Shown: positions 26,514-35,679 of the stretch, piece after piece
Position numbering within the stretch: the first letter of the stretch is position 1
Layout of the letters: each line of letters opens with the position of its first letter
Assembly (NCBI RefSeq): GCF_039822265.1
Contig: NZ_JBAJEX010000004.1
Coordinates: 62,001 to 126,000, forward strand
Length of the DNA stretch: 64,000 nt
Direction: 5' to 3'
Source of the DNA: Thiobacter sp. AK1
GTDB lineage: Bacteria > Pseudomonadota > Gammaproteobacteria > Burkholderiales > Thiobacteraceae
Notes under the pieces: model-generated
Told to the model about the DNA's origin: nothing
The model's input: the letters and a program-made list of their open reading frames with translations, nothing else
The model's database searches: none
Program-made: the position numbers and the translations under genes

Positions 26514-27676
26514 TGGGAGCGATCCGATTCGACAAACGCCTCTTACTGGTTTTATCGCTCGTTGCCGCGGCGGTCGCCGCCACCCGCTGGTGGCAGCGGC
26601 GCCCGGAAACGCCTGCGCCCGCGCCGCCGGCACAGCTGGCACATTCACCCAACATCCTGCGCTTCGCGCCCGATGCCCCGCAGCTCGCCTACCTGCGCAT
26701 CCAGCCGGTGACGATGGTGGCTGCACCGGCCTCGCCGCCCCTGCCAGCGCGCATCGTTTACGATGAAGACCGTACCGCCCGCGTCACCACGCCGGTGGCG
26801 GGCCGTGTCATCGCCATCTTGGTGCAGGTGGGCGATCGCGTCGCGGCGGGGCAGCCTCTCGCGTGGGTGGATGCACCCGAATATGGCAGCGCCGTGGCCG
26901 ATGCAGCCAAGGCCAGAGCCGACTTGCAGCAGAAACGCGCCGCCTATGAGCGTGCCAAGACGTTGTTCGACGGACAGGTCCTCGCAGCGAAGGATCTGGA
27001 GGCCGCAGCAGCGGATCTCGCCCAAGCTCAGGCGGAGGCGCAGCGGACCGCGCTGCGGCTGGCGAATCTATCTCAAGGCGCCCATGGAGTCACGCGCGAT
27101 GGAGAACGGCTTTCCCTGCGCGCGCCCATTGCCGGGGTCGTCGCCGAGCGTCAAATCAATCCGGGCGCGGAAATTCGTCCAGACGGACCGGGGCCGCAGT
27201 TCGTAGTGACCGACCCCTCGCACCTTTGGTTGGCGATCGACCTGCCGGAACAGCTTCTTGGCAAGGCTCGGGTGGGTCAGCGCGTCGATCTCGAAGTGGA
27301 CGCGTTTACCGGCGAGACGTTTCATGCACGCATTGCCTCCATCGGCGTGGCCTTAGACCCGGCCACCCGGCGCGTGCCGGTGCGGTGCGTGCTGCCCAAT
27401 CCAGACGGGCGCCTGAAACCTGAAATGTTCGCGCGCGCCAGCTTGATAGCGGATGGCGCGCCGCCGGTGGTGCGCGTCCCTAATACGGCGCTGGTGGTGA
27501 CAGGGCTCGATTATTTCGTCTTCGTCGAGACAGCACCGGGGGTCCTGCAGAAACGACGCGTGACCATTGCCAGTCAAGACCGCGATTACGCCATCGTCGC
27601 GGCGGGACTCACGGCAGGTGAGCGCATCGTCACCAGCGGGGCGCTGCTGATCAACTCCGAACTAACCGGCGGTTGA
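26510..27676 (+). CDS. czcB: Periplasmic adaptor of a metal RND efflux pump (CzcB/CusB-like)
   Basis: A 388-residue membrane-fusion protein with an N-terminal anchor (LLLVLSLVAAAVAATRWW), a biotinyl-lipoyl-like domain (TTPVAGRVIAILVQVGDRVA), an alpha-helical hairpin (residues about 150-195) and beta-barrel regions ending TAGERIVTSGALLINSEL. The ATG at 26510 overlaps the upstream stop. There is no extra metal-binding N-terminal domain. It should link the inner-membrane pump to the outer-membrane channel. Confidence 0.9.
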   Translation: MMGAIRFDKRLLLVLSLVAAAVAATRWWQRRPETPAPAPPAQLAHSPNILRFAPDAPQLAYLRIQPVTMVAAPASPPLPARIVYDEDRTARVTTPVAGRVIAILVQVGDRVAAGQPLAWVDAPEYGSAVADAAKARADLQQKRAAYERAKTLFDGQVLAAKDLEAAAADLAQAQAEAQRTALRLANLSQGAHGVTRDGERLSLRAPIAGVVAERQINPGAEIRPDGPGPQFVVTDPSHLWLAIDLPEQLLGKARVGQRVDLEVDAFTGETFHARIASIGVALDPATRRVPVRCVLPNPDGRLKPEMFARASLIADGAPPVVRVPNTALVVTGLDYFVFVETAPGVLQKRRVTIASQDRDYAIVAAGLTAGERIVTSGALLINSELTGG

Positions 27677-27678
27677 CC

Positions 27679-30600
27679 ATGCTCGCGCGGCTCATCGGGT
27701 TTGCGCTGCAGCAACGCCTGTTCATCCTTTTCGCTACCGCCGCCCTGGTGGCGTTGGGCTTGCGCGCCCTTTCCAATCTGCCCATCGAAGCCTTCCCGGA
27801 CGTGGAGGACGTCCACGTGCAGGTGGTTACCCAGGTCCCTGGACAAGGCCCGGAAGAAGTCGAACGCAGCGTGACGCAACCCATCGAAATGGAGATGAGC
27901 GGGGTGCCTCACCTAACCCAGCTGCGTTCGGTTTCCATGACCGGCTTGTCCATCGTCACGCTGACTTTCTCGGAACATACGGATGATTACTTTGCGCGGG
28001 CCCAGGTGCTGGAAAAACTTCAGCAAGTGGCACTGCCACCGAATGTGCAGCCTACGCTGGCGCCGCTTACGACTGCCGTCGGGGAAATTTATCGGTACGC
28101 CTTGGATGCGCCACCGGGCATGCCGCTCATGGAACTCCGCGCCATTCAGGATTGGGTCATCCGTCCTGCTCTGCGGCAAGTACCTGGCGTGGCTGACGTC
28201 GTGAGTTTTGGCGGCGCCATCAAGGAATATCAGGTGCGTCTGAACCCGCATGCCCTGCACAAATTCAATCTCGGCATCGATCAGGTGAGTCGGGCACTGG
28301 CCAACAATGCCGAGAATACTGGTGGTGGTCTCTTGCAACGCGGCGATGAGGCCCTAGTGATCCGGGGTATCGGCATCTTCGAGTCCGTGGACGACATCGG
28401 TCGGGTGGCCGTCGCCACCGTCAATGGCACACCAATTTTGGTGCGGGACGTCGCCACGGTGGAAGTGGGAGAGCGAACCCGCTCGGGCATCGTGGCGTTC
28501 AACGCGCGCGACGATGTGGTGGAAGGCATCGTCAACATGACCAAGGGTCAAGACCCGGCCAAGGTCGTCGCGGCGCTCAAGAAGAAAGTGGCGGAAGTCA
28601 ATCGCAGCCTGCCCGCAGGCGTGCGCATCCTACCCTTCTATGACCGGACGGACCTGATCCGACACACCGTGCATACGGTGAGCGAAAACCTGGTCCTCGG
28701 CGCGAGCCTGGTGCTGGTGGTTTTGATCGTATTTCTGCGGGATTGGCGCGCCGCCACCATCGTGGCGCTGGTAATCCCGCTGGCGTTGCTATTTGCCTTC
28801 ATTCTCATGGACGCATGGGGCGTGTCGGCCAACCTGATTTCCCTGGGAGCAGTGGACTTCGGCATCATCATCGATAGCGCAGTCGTACTGGTAGAGGCGC
28901 TGATGGTCCGCTTGGCCGCGGCGCATCTAATTCCCGAGCGGCAGAACGAACGTTACGGCTGGCGTTTACACACGCTCAAGCAAACGGCGGTGGGCCTTGG
29001 GCATCCCATCCTGTTTTCCAAGGCCATCATCATTCTGGCTTTCTTGCCCATCTTTACCTTCCAGCGGGTGGAGGGAAAAATCTTCTCGCCCATGGCCTTC
29101 ACCCTTAGTTTCGCGCTACTGGGCGCGATCTTGCTGACTTTGACGCTGGTGCCCGCGCTACTCACGTTTGCCCTCAAGGGTGAGGGGCTGGTCGAGAAGC
29201 ACAGTCCGTGGATACATCGCATGCAAGAGGCTTACCGGCGGCTCCTCGCGTCGGCCGCCGAGCACCGCGTGCTCATTGGCAGCGCCTCGGTGGCGCTGCT
29301 CGCGCTATCCATCGGTCTAGCGCCTCGGCTGGGTAGCGAGTTCCTGCCCAAGCTGGATGAAGGCAACATCTGGTTGACCATCACGCTGCCGCCCTCGACG
29401 GCACTGCAGCGGACCAAAGAGGTGGAGCGGCAGGTGCGGGCCATCCTCAAAAGCTATCCGGAGATCAACAATGTGGTGAGCCAGGTGGGCCGTCCAGACG
29501 ACGGGACCGATCCCAAGGGGCCCAACAACATCGAGATCCTTGCCGATCTGAAGCCGAAGGATGAATGGCACTTCCCGGACAAGGAGGCGCTGATCACCGA
29601 TATGACGGCCAAAATCCACGCCATTCCCGGTGTGCCGACCAACTTCTCCCAGGTGATTCAGGACAACGTCGAAGAGGCCTTGAGCGGCGTGAAGGGCGAG
29701 ATTGCGGTGAAAATCTTCGGCCCCGATCTCGGCGTACTGGAAAACAAGGGCGACCAGGTCGCGACCATCCTGAGCGGCATCCCAGGCGCAGCCGACGTCG
29801 CCGCAATCAAGATCGGCGGGCAGACCGAGGTGGACGTGCATCTGGACCGGGAGCGACTGGCTCGCTACGGCATCGATATCGCCACCGCCAACGGCGTGCT
29901 ACAGACCGCGATGGGGGGAGCAGTGGTAAACACCTTCTACGAAGGTGACCGGCGCTTCAATGTCACCCTCCGCCTGGATAAGCCCTACCGGGATGCCGTG
30001 GACGACATCGCCAATCTGCCATTGGCCTTGCCCAACAACACTGGCACGGTGTCATTGGGTTCGGTAGCGACCATCGAGGTGCGCCAGGGCGCTTCCCGGG
30101 TGAGTCGCGAAGCGGGCAGCCGCAATGTGTCGGTGAAAGCCAATCTGCTGGGCCGCGATCAGGGCAGTTTCGTGGCCGAGGCCATGGCCGCGGTGGCGCA
30201 ACGGGTACATTTGCCACCCGGCTATCGCATGACCTGGGGTGGACAGTTCGAGAACCAGCAACGGGCCATGAAACGTCTGGCCTTCATCGTACCCGTCAGC
30301 CTGGGGCTGATCTTCGTGTTGCTGTTCGCGGCTTTTCGTATGGTGCATCTGGCCGTATTGGTGTTACTCATGGTGCCCTTCACCCTGATCGGGGGCCTCG
30401 CGGGTTTGGGATTGGCAGGTCTGCACCTGTCGGTGTCGGCCGCCGTGGGTTTCATCGCTGTCGCCGGGATCTCGGTGCAAAACGGCGTGATCATGGTGGA
30501 GCAAGTGCTCGAGTTGACGCGTAACGGCATGCCTTTCCGCGTGGCCGTGGTGGAAGGCGCGGTGGGGCGCCTGCGCCCCATTCTCATGACGGCCATCATG

Positions 30601-30798
30601 GCGGGGCTGGGCCTGCTGCCGGCGGCACTCTCCCACGGCATCGGCTCGGAGACGCAACGGCCATTCGCCGTGGTGATCGTCGGTGGCATCGTCACGGCCA
30701 CCACGTTCACATTGCTACTTCTGCCGCTGATGTTGCAGGCGATGGAAAGACGGCTTGGTTTCGACAACGACCAGACGCCGAGAAATGGCAACCTCTGA
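27679..30798 (+). CDS. czcA: Heavy-metal efflux RND pump (CzcA/CusA family)
   Basis: A 1039-residue inner-membrane proton-driven pump of the HME-RND group: NLPIEAFPDVEDVHVQVVTQ near the N-terminus, 12 transmembrane helices in two halves, and LGSEFLPKLDEGNIWLTI starting the second periplasmic half. The ATG at 27679 is preferred to the TTG six bases upstream, which lies inside the adaptor's stop. The functional helix reads GAVDFGIIIDSAVVLVE, with Asp-Ser where many Co/Zn/Cd pumps have Asp-Gly. Metal choice (Co/Zn/Cd, Ni, or Cu/Ag) cannot be fixed by reading. Confidence 0.93.
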   Translation: MLARLIGFALQQRLFILFATAALVALGLRALSNLPIEAFPDVEDVHVQVVTQVPGQGPEEVERSVTQPIEMEMSGVPHLTQLRSVSMTGLSIVTLTFSEHTDDYFARAQVLEKLQQVALPPNVQPTLAPLTTAVGEIYRYALDAPPGMPLMELRAIQDWVIRPALRQVPGVADVVSFGGAIKEYQVRLNPHALHKFNLGIDQVSRALANNAENTGGGLLQRGDEALVIRGIGIFESVDDIGRVAVATVNGTPILVRDVATVEVGERTRSGIVAFNARDDVVEGIVNMTKGQDPAKVVAALKKKVAEVNRSLPAGVRILPFYDRTDLIRHTVHTVSENLVLGASLVLVVLIVFLRDWRAATIVALVIPLALLFAFILMDAWGVSANLISLGAVDFGIIIDSAVVLVEALMVRLAAAHLIPERQNERYGWRLHTLKQTAVGLGHPILFSKAIIILAFLPIFTFQRVEGKIFSPMAFTLSFALLGAILLTLTLVPALLTFALKGEGLVEKHSPWIHRMQEAYRRLLASAAEHRVLIGSASVALLALSIGLAPRLGSEFLPKLDEGNIWLTITLPPSTALQRTKEVERQVRAILKSYPEINNVVSQVGRPDDGTDPKGPNNIEILADLKPKDEWHFPDKEALITDMTAKIHAIPGVPTNFSQVIQDNVEEALSGVKGEIAVKIFGPDLGVLENKGDQVATILSGIPGAADVAAIKIGGQTEVDVHLDRERLARYGIDIATANGVLQTAMGGAVVNTFYEGDRRFNVTLRLDKPYRDAVDDIANLPLALPNNTGTVSLGSVATIEVRQGASRVSREAGSRNVSVKANLLGRDQGSFVAEAMAAVAQRVHLPPGYRMTWGGQFENQQRAMKRLAFIVPVSLGLIFVLLFAAFRMVHLAVLVLLMVPFTLIGGLAGLGLAGLHLSVSAAVGFIAVAGISVQNGVIMVEQVLELTRNGMPFRVAVVEGAVGRLRPILMTAIMAGLGLLPAALSHGIGSETQRPFAVVIVGGIVTATTFTLLLLPLMLQAMERRLGFDNDQTPRNGNL

Positions 30799-31132
30799 AA
30801 GTCGAGCGCGCAACAGGTGTCTTTCCGGGCAGCGAACCTTACGCTCGATCACGGTGGTGACGCAAGCCTCTAGGGATTCGCGTCGTGGTCGCTACTGCGT
30901 ACGACCCTGCTGAGTTGGCTGGACGGGCCGAGCCTGGGCTGTCGAGCCGGCGCCCCCTTTCTTCATGGACAGCATGTCCTCCGCTTTCTCGCGCCCCGAA
31001 AGCCCGATGGTCCTCAAGCAGGACGTCAATCCCTCCACGACGCGCGCACGCCTCGACCCAGCCGCGCCCACAGCGCTTCCCGGCGGCGCGCGAATGACGG
31101 TCCGCGCTTCGCCTGTCAGGCACTTTTCTGGG
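30799..31132. other. 334-bp gap with no convincing gene
   Basis: Lies between the convergent czcA and peroxiredoxin genes. On the minus strand a frame ending near 30892 reads CLRTIGLSGREKAEDMLSMK followed by low-complexity residues. It has a gene-like look, but no start with a ribosome-binding site and no family I recognise, so it may be a decayed gene end. No hairpin with a T-run was seen. Confidence 0.4.
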
Positions 31133-31621
31133 TCAGAGCCGGTCGAGCTGCGCCAGCATGGTTTCGGCATCCGACACCTCGAACTTGCCAGGCGCCTCCA
31201 CGTTGAGCGTCTTCACGACCCCGTCCTCCACCAGCATGGAGAAACGCTGGCAACGCACACCCATGCCCCGCTCACGCAGATCCAGCTCCAATCCCAAGGC
31301 GCGGCAGAAATCGCCATTGCCATCGGCCAGCATGCGTACCTTGCCTTGGGCGCCCTGCTCCTTGCCCCAGGCCCCCATGACGAAGGCGTCGTTCACCGAC
31401 AAACAGACGATCTCGTCGACGCCCTTGGCCTTGAGCCGATCCGCGAAGGACACATAGCCCGGCAGATGCTTGGCGGAACAAGTGGGCGTGAACGCCCCAG
31501 GCAGGCCAAAGATCACGATGCGCCGGCCGCGGGCGAGCGCCCCCACCTGCAGCGGCTGGGGACCGTCGGGCGTCATCTCGAACAGGGTGGCTTCCGGCAG
31601 CGTGTCACCGGCTTGGATCAT
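31133..31621 (-). CDS. Type II (Prx5-like) peroxiredoxin
   Basis: A 162-residue atypical peroxiredoxin that reduces H2O2 and alkyl hydroperoxides using glutaredoxin, glutathione or thioredoxin. The peroxidatic Cys48 is in the motif FGLPGAFTPTCSAKHLPGY. Cys73, 25 residues later (VDEIVCLSVNDAFVM), is where type II enzymes often keep a second cysteine. Length and start are standard. It is divergent from dsrS with about 120 bp between starts. Peroxiredoxins of this group may also handle persulfides, but nothing here shows it. Confidence 0.92.
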   Translation of the reverse strand: MIQAGDTLPEATLFEMTPDGPQPLQVGALARGRRIVIFGLPGAFTPTCSAKHLPGYVSFADRLKAKGVDEIVCLSVNDAFVMGAWGKEQGAQGKVRMLADGNGDFCRALGLELDLRERGMGVRCQRFSMLVEDGVVKTLNVEAPGKFEVSDAETMLAQLDRL

Positions 31622-31742
31622 GCTCGTCTCCTCGGAACGAATAATGGGCGGCTGAGTTTAGCAAACAGCCCGCAGGGCAAAAACCGCGACGCCGTTGCTG
31701 AATTGGGCAGGCCATCGCTCCGGTATACTTGTAGGCTTGCCT

Positions 31743-32882
31743 ATGCCCACCACGGAACTCAGCCAGGAAGACGCCTTCTGCTTGAACGTGCTGCTCGCCG
31801 CCGGCGTGCAGGCGGTGCGCATCGACACGTCCACCATGACGGTGCACGCCCTCACCGAGAAGGGCGAGGCCAAGGTGAAGCTGCATCCCAACACCCGGGA
31901 AGAAGCCTATCTCAAGCTGGTGAAGCAGACTCTGGCGGAACACGCCCTCGACTCGCCGGAAGGCTACCCCGTGTATCTGCGTCGCTGGACACGTATGGGC
32001 CAGATGCGCGACGAGAACCTGGAACCCCTGCTCAAGCTGGGCGAGCCGGAGGCCGTGGTGGCGGTGGTCCATGCGCCTGGGCTCACCGACGAGATCGCCC
32101 GCCGCGCCTGGTGGGCCATGCCCACCCTCGAGAACGCACGCTGCATGCTGGAAAAGGAAGCGGTGGCGCGCGGCCAAATGGGTCCCATCCTCGCCGAATT
32201 CCTGGTGGAGCATCTCCCGTTCGAGGAAAACGTGGTGGCCATCATGGACACGGTGCGCGCCCTGCTGTGGTTCGATCTGGTGGACGAAGCGGCGCAGAAC
32301 AAACTCTGGGCGCGCGGCAAGCAGCATGGCGCCTATTACATCGCCTTTCTCGAGCAGCGCCCGGACCGGCTGCCGGGCCAGAAGCGCGCCCGCTGCGATT
32401 ACGCCACGGTGCACGAAAAGCTCGCGCCGCTGATCGAAGCGGGCAACCCCTATGCCGCCCAGATCGACCGCCTGCTCTCGGGGCCGGGGCAGACTTTTCT
32501 TGCCGCGGTGGAAGAAGCCATGCAGCGGCCGGGCACCCATGAAATCGTCAGCGCCCTGCTCAACAGCGTGCGCAGTTATTTCGCCACCATCAGCCTGGCG
32601 CAGGACAAGCCGCGGGAGATGCACGAACTCGCCGCGCGTGCCGACGCGCTCCTGGCCGACCCTGATGGGCCGCCTACCCTACGCGAGCTGGCAGCGCTGC
32701 TGCCCGACCTCGAATCGGAGCTGCGCGCCATGCTGACCCTGGCCGGCGTCAACGAATGGGTTGCCTACAACATCCTGCGCCGCACCACGGCGGTCAATGC
32801 GCTGCTGCGCAACAAACTCGCGCCGGTGTTCGAACCCATCGCCCAGCAAATTTTCGTGCTGCGCCAGCTACCGGGGCGGTAA
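31743..32882 (+). CDS. dsrS: DsrS-like sulfur metabolism protein
   Basis: A soluble protein of 379 residues. The N-terminus (LSQEDAFCLNVLLAAGVQAV, then TVHALTEKGEAKVKLHPN) and YPVYLRRWTRMGQM match what I recall of DsrS, encoded at the end of dsr clusters in sulfur oxidisers such as Allochromatium and Thiobacillus. No enzymatic motif is evident; DsrS is thought to affect dsr expression or assembly. The ATG at 31743 is preferred to the upstream ATG at 31695 on family grounds. No other dsr gene is present in the window. It ends 4 nt from the convergent NYN gene. Confidence 0.7.
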   Translation: MPTTELSQEDAFCLNVLLAAGVQAVRIDTSTMTVHALTEKGEAKVKLHPNTREEAYLKLVKQTLAEHALDSPEGYPVYLRRWTRMGQMRDENLEPLLKLGEPEAVVAVVHAPGLTDEIARRAWWAMPTLENARCMLEKEAVARGQMGPILAEFLVEHLPFEENVVAIMDTVRALLWFDLVDEAAQNKLWARGKQHGAYYIAFLEQRPDRLPGQKRARCDYATVHEKLAPLIEAGNPYAAQIDRLLSGPGQTFLAAVEEAMQRPGTHEIVSALLNSVRSYFATISLAQDKPREMHELAARADALLADPDGPPTLRELAALLPDLESELRAMLTLAGVNEWVAYNILRRTTAVNALLRNKLAPVFEPIAQQIFVLRQLPGR

Positions 32883-32886
32883 ACAC

Positions 32887-33699
32887 TCAACCGGGTAGGC
32901 GCAGCATGTACTGGCCGGTCTTCTCATCGCGCGTCACCGCCAAAAGTTTCTTCGCCTGGGCGTCTTCCACCATCTCACCGAACGAGCGGTAGCCGTAGAA
33001 GGCTTCGTTGAAGCCCGGTTTGCGCCGCTTCATGGTCTGTTTCACCAGCGAGCCCCACAACTTTTCCTCGCCGCCCCGTTCCGTAGCCAGGGCCTCGACG
33101 GTTTCCACCAGAAAATCGAGAGCCTCCTGGCGCCGTTCCTCTTCGGATTTGCCGCTCGCGGTCTTCTCTCCGGGGGCGGTTTTCTGTCCCTTGGCACGGC
33201 CGCGCTTCTTCTTGGCCTCCTGCTCGCGCACCAAGTCGTCGTAAAAGATGAATTCATCGCAGTTGGCGGCGAGTAGATCGGAAGTGGCCGCCTTGACGCC
33301 GATGCCGATCACGTATTTGTCGTTTTCACGCAGCTTGGAAACCAGCGGGGAGAAATCCGAATCGCCGCTGATGATGACGAAGGTATCCACGTGGGGCTTG
33401 GTGTAGCACAAGTCGAGCGCATCCACCACCATGCGAATATCCGCCGAATTCTTGCCGGACTGGCGCACGTGGGGAATCTCGACCAGCTCGAAGGCAGCCT
33501 CGTGCATGGGCGCCTTGAACTCCTTGTAGCGTTCCCAGTCGCAATATGCCTTCTTGACGACGATGCTGCCCTTGAGCAACAAGCGCTCCAGCACCTTGCG
33601 GATGTCGAACTGGGCGTAGTTGGCATCACGCACGCCTAGCGCGATGTTCTCGAAGTCGCAAAACAAGGCCATGTTGGTGATTTCGGGTTGGGCAGGCAT
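32887..33699 (-). CDS. NYN-domain (PIN-like) RNase with C-terminal OST-HTH/LOTUS-like domain
   Basis: A 270-residue cytoplasmic protein. Residues about 8-150 form an NYN domain: ALFCDFENIALGVRD (first acidic site), KNSADIRMVVDALDL and FVIISGDSDFSPLVSKLREN, with the acidic residues expected of a metal-dependent nuclease. A Lys/Arg-rich linker (about 165-195) precedes a C-terminal domain ending GFNEAFYGYRSFGEMVEDAQ, typical of OST-HTH RNA-binding modules. The ATG at 33699 follows AGGAAGC and fits the family. Probably an RNA-processing enzyme; the target is unknown. Confidence 0.85.
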   Translation of the reverse strand: MPAQPEITNMALFCDFENIALGVRDANYAQFDIRKVLERLLLKGSIVVKKAYCDWERYKEFKAPMHEAAFELVEIPHVRQSGKNSADIRMVVDALDLCYTKPHVDTFVIISGDSDFSPLVSKLRENDKYVIGIGVKAATSDLLAANCDEFIFYDDLVREQEAKKKRGRAKGQKTAPGEKTASGKSEEERRQEALDFLVETVEALATERGGEEKLWGSLVKQTMKRRKPGFNEAFYGYRSFGEMVEDAQAKKLLAVTRDEKTGQYMLRLPG

Positions 33700-33951
33700 G
33701 GATGCTTCCTGAAAATGGTTCGTTGGCGACGGCTTCAGGTGGAACAATACAGAGGACAGGGCAAGCCACGCAGGCGCGCGGGGAAGAATCAGCTCCGTCC
33801 GTTTGTGCGCGTGGCTGCCGCTTGTTGACCATGAGCGGACGCACTTCGACAGGCATCTGGGGCGCCCGCACGCCCTTGATTTCCGGCTGGGCGTGCTCCC
33901 ATGTCTTGCTCCTCCTCGATCCTGGTTAGGCGCTCTTTGGGGTCCTGTCGC

Positions 33952-34422
33952 TTACGACTGCTCCTCACGATAGATGAAGGGTGCCACGTCCGGGTGGTAC
34001 TGCATCACCTCATTGAAGCGCTCCAACACCCAGTCGCGGGCGGCGGGATTGGCCAGCACCTCCTCCCGGGGGATGGCGCGCCCGCCCAAGGGTAGGCCGC
34101 CCCAGGGGCTGGCGGCGACGTCCTCAATGCGGCCCGCCACGCCGTTTTCCTGGGGTAGGCCATGCACGAACACCCAGCACTCACCTGCGTCGTCGTCGCG
34201 CCAGGGACCGGTGATCAGGGCCAGCCAGAGATGGCGGTCGGTTTCGGAGTGGCTCACGAAAGCCGGCTCGAACTCTACCTCACGCTGTTCGCCATAATGG
34301 ATGCTGCCACCGGAGACCACGTAAGGGCGGCCACAGCCGCACGGGCAGACGAGGGTTTCACTGCCGGTAAGCTGCAGCGGGTTGCCCGGCGTCGGCAACT
34401 CTTGCGAGATTGGGGTGTTCAT
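33952..34422 (-). CDS. Conserved hypothetical protein with CPCGCG motif
   Basis: A 156-residue cytoplasmic protein I do not recognise. It has a Cys cluster (ETLVCPCGCGRPYVVSGGS) that could bind zinc, then a mixed domain with HLWLALITGPWRDDDAGECW. It ends with EEVLANPAARDWVLERFNEV. It starts 4 bases after the next small gene and is at the end of the secB-gpsA run, so it is likely cotranscribed. The real-gene call rests on its normal composition, tight spacing and sensible ATG. Confidence 0.65.
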   Translation of the reverse strand: MNTPISQELPTPGNPLQLTGSETLVCPCGCGRPYVVSGGSIHYGEQREVEFEPAFVSHSETDRHLWLALITGPWRDDDAGECWVFVHGLPQENGVAGRIEDVAASPWGGLPLGGRAIPREEVLANPAARDWVLERFNEVMQYHPDVAPFIYREEQS

Positions 34423-34426
34423 GGAT

Positions 34427-34633
34427 TCACTTGCTGATGAGATTGATGATGCCTTCCACGTCCAGGTTCTCCTGGCGCAGATCGACAGCGCTTTCGCGGC
34501 ATTCCAGGATCTCGCAATGGTGATACATCTGACGTAGACGCCGCTTGGCCGTTTCCCGATCCTGGGCCTGAATGACGATGCGGTCCACCCGCTGCCCGGC
34601 CCGGGTACGGATGGCGAACTCGAACTTGGTCAT
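34427..34633 (-). CDS. Conserved small protein of unknown function
   Basis: A 68-residue basic protein: MTKFEFAIRTRAGQRVDRIV, then IQAQDRETAKRRLRQMYHHC, ending VDVEGIINLISK-like (NLDVEGIINLISK). The predicted fold is beta-beta-alpha. It lies 43 bp after gpsA and 4 bp before the next gene on the same strand. No known function; the size and compact spacing argue for a real gene. Confidence 0.65.
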   Translation of the reverse strand: MTKFEFAIRTRAGQRVDRIVIQAQDRETAKRRLRQMYHHCEILECRESAVDLRQENLDVEGIINLISK

Positions 34634-34676
34634 GGCGCCTCCCTGGCTGCGCCGCCGCCCGGAGCCGGGGGCGGAA

Positions 34677-35672
34677 TCAGGCGGAACGATACTCCGCTTT
34701 GGGTTCCCGGGAAAGCAGGTCTTCCACCGCTTGGCGCGGGGAGAGACCTTCGAACATCACGCGGTAGACCTGCTGGCTGATGGGCATTTCGATGCCCAGT
34801 TGGCGCGCCTTCTTCAGCACCTCGGCGCAGGTGTGCACGCCTTCCGCGGTGTGACCCAGCTCGCCCAGGATGGTGGCGAGATCGCGCCCTGCGGCAAGCT
34901 GCTTGCCCACGGTGCGGTTGCGCGAGAGATCCCCGGTACAAGTGAGGATGAGATCGCCCACACCGGCAAGCCCCATGAAGGTTTCCAGCCGCCCACCCAG
35001 GCACAGTCCGAGTCGGGTCATTTCCGCCAGGCCGCGGGTGATCAGCGCCGCCCGGGCGTTATGGCCGAAACCCATGCCATCGGAAATGCCGGCGGCGATG
35101 GCCATCACATTCTTCACCGCCCCTCCCAACTCGACGCCGATCACATCGGTGGTGGAATAGACGCGCATGCGGTTATGATTGAGTGCCACCGCCGTGTGGT
35201 GGGCGAACGCCGGCTCGCGCGCGGCGAAAGTGAGGGCGCAGGGCAGCCCCTGGGCCACTTCGTGGGCGAAGCTGGGGCCAGACAACACGCCCCGTTCGAT
35301 TCCCCCCGGCAGTTCCTCTTGCGCCACCTGGTGCAATAGCTTGGCCGTATCCGGTTCGAAGCCCTTGGCGGCCCAGATCACCGGCACGCCGATGTCGCAG
35401 GCGGCGAGCTGGCGCAGGGTGGCACGAAAACCGGCGGTGGGAACCACCACCAGCACCAGGTGAGCACCGCTGAGCGCCCGCGCCAGTTCCGGTTCGATAG
35501 ACACCGCTGCGGGCAGCTCGAAGCCCGGTAGATAGCGCTCGTTGCGTCGCGTGCGGGCGATTTCCGCGAGGTGCGCGGCGTCCCGCGACCACAGGGTGAT
35601 CTCGTGGCCGCGCGCCAAGCTGATGGCGAGCGCACTGCCCCAGGCGCCCGCCCCCAGGATGGTGATCTTCAT
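34677..35672 (-). CDS. gpsA: Glycerol-3-phosphate dehydrogenase [NAD(P)+]
   Basis: Reduces dihydroxyacetone phosphate to sn-glycerol-3-phosphate for phospholipids. The 331-residue protein has the N-terminal Rossmann motif ILGAGAWGSALA, GVLSGPSFAHEVAQGLP, and the catalytic-domain stretch GAVKNVMAIAAGISDGMGFG with the active-site Lys. Length is typical. It follows secB and an SH3 protein, a variant of the usual grxC-secB-gpsA order. It supplies PlsY and the other acyltransferases. Confidence 0.96.
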   Translation of the reverse strand: MKITILGAGAWGSALAISLARGHEITLWSRDAAHLAEIARTRRNERYLPGFELPAAVSIEPELARALSGAHLVLVVVPTAGFRATLRQLAACDIGVPVIWAAKGFEPDTAKLLHQVAQEELPGGIERGVLSGPSFAHEVAQGLPCALTFAAREPAFAHHTAVALNHNRMRVYSTTDVIGVELGGAVKNVMAIAAGISDGMGFGHNARAALITRGLAEMTRLGLCLGGRLETFMGLAGVGDLILTCTGDLSRNRTVGKQLAAGRDLATILGELGHTAEGVHTCAEVLKKARQLGIEMPISQQVYRVMFEGLSPRQAVEDLLSREPKAEYRSA

Positions 35673-35679
35673 CGCCGCG

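Noticed and set aside
30965..32542. Plus-strand frame of 525 codons overlapping peroxiredoxin and dsrS
   Set aside because: It runs opposite the conserved peroxiredoxin and out of frame with dsrS; low-complexity Arg/Gly-rich translation.
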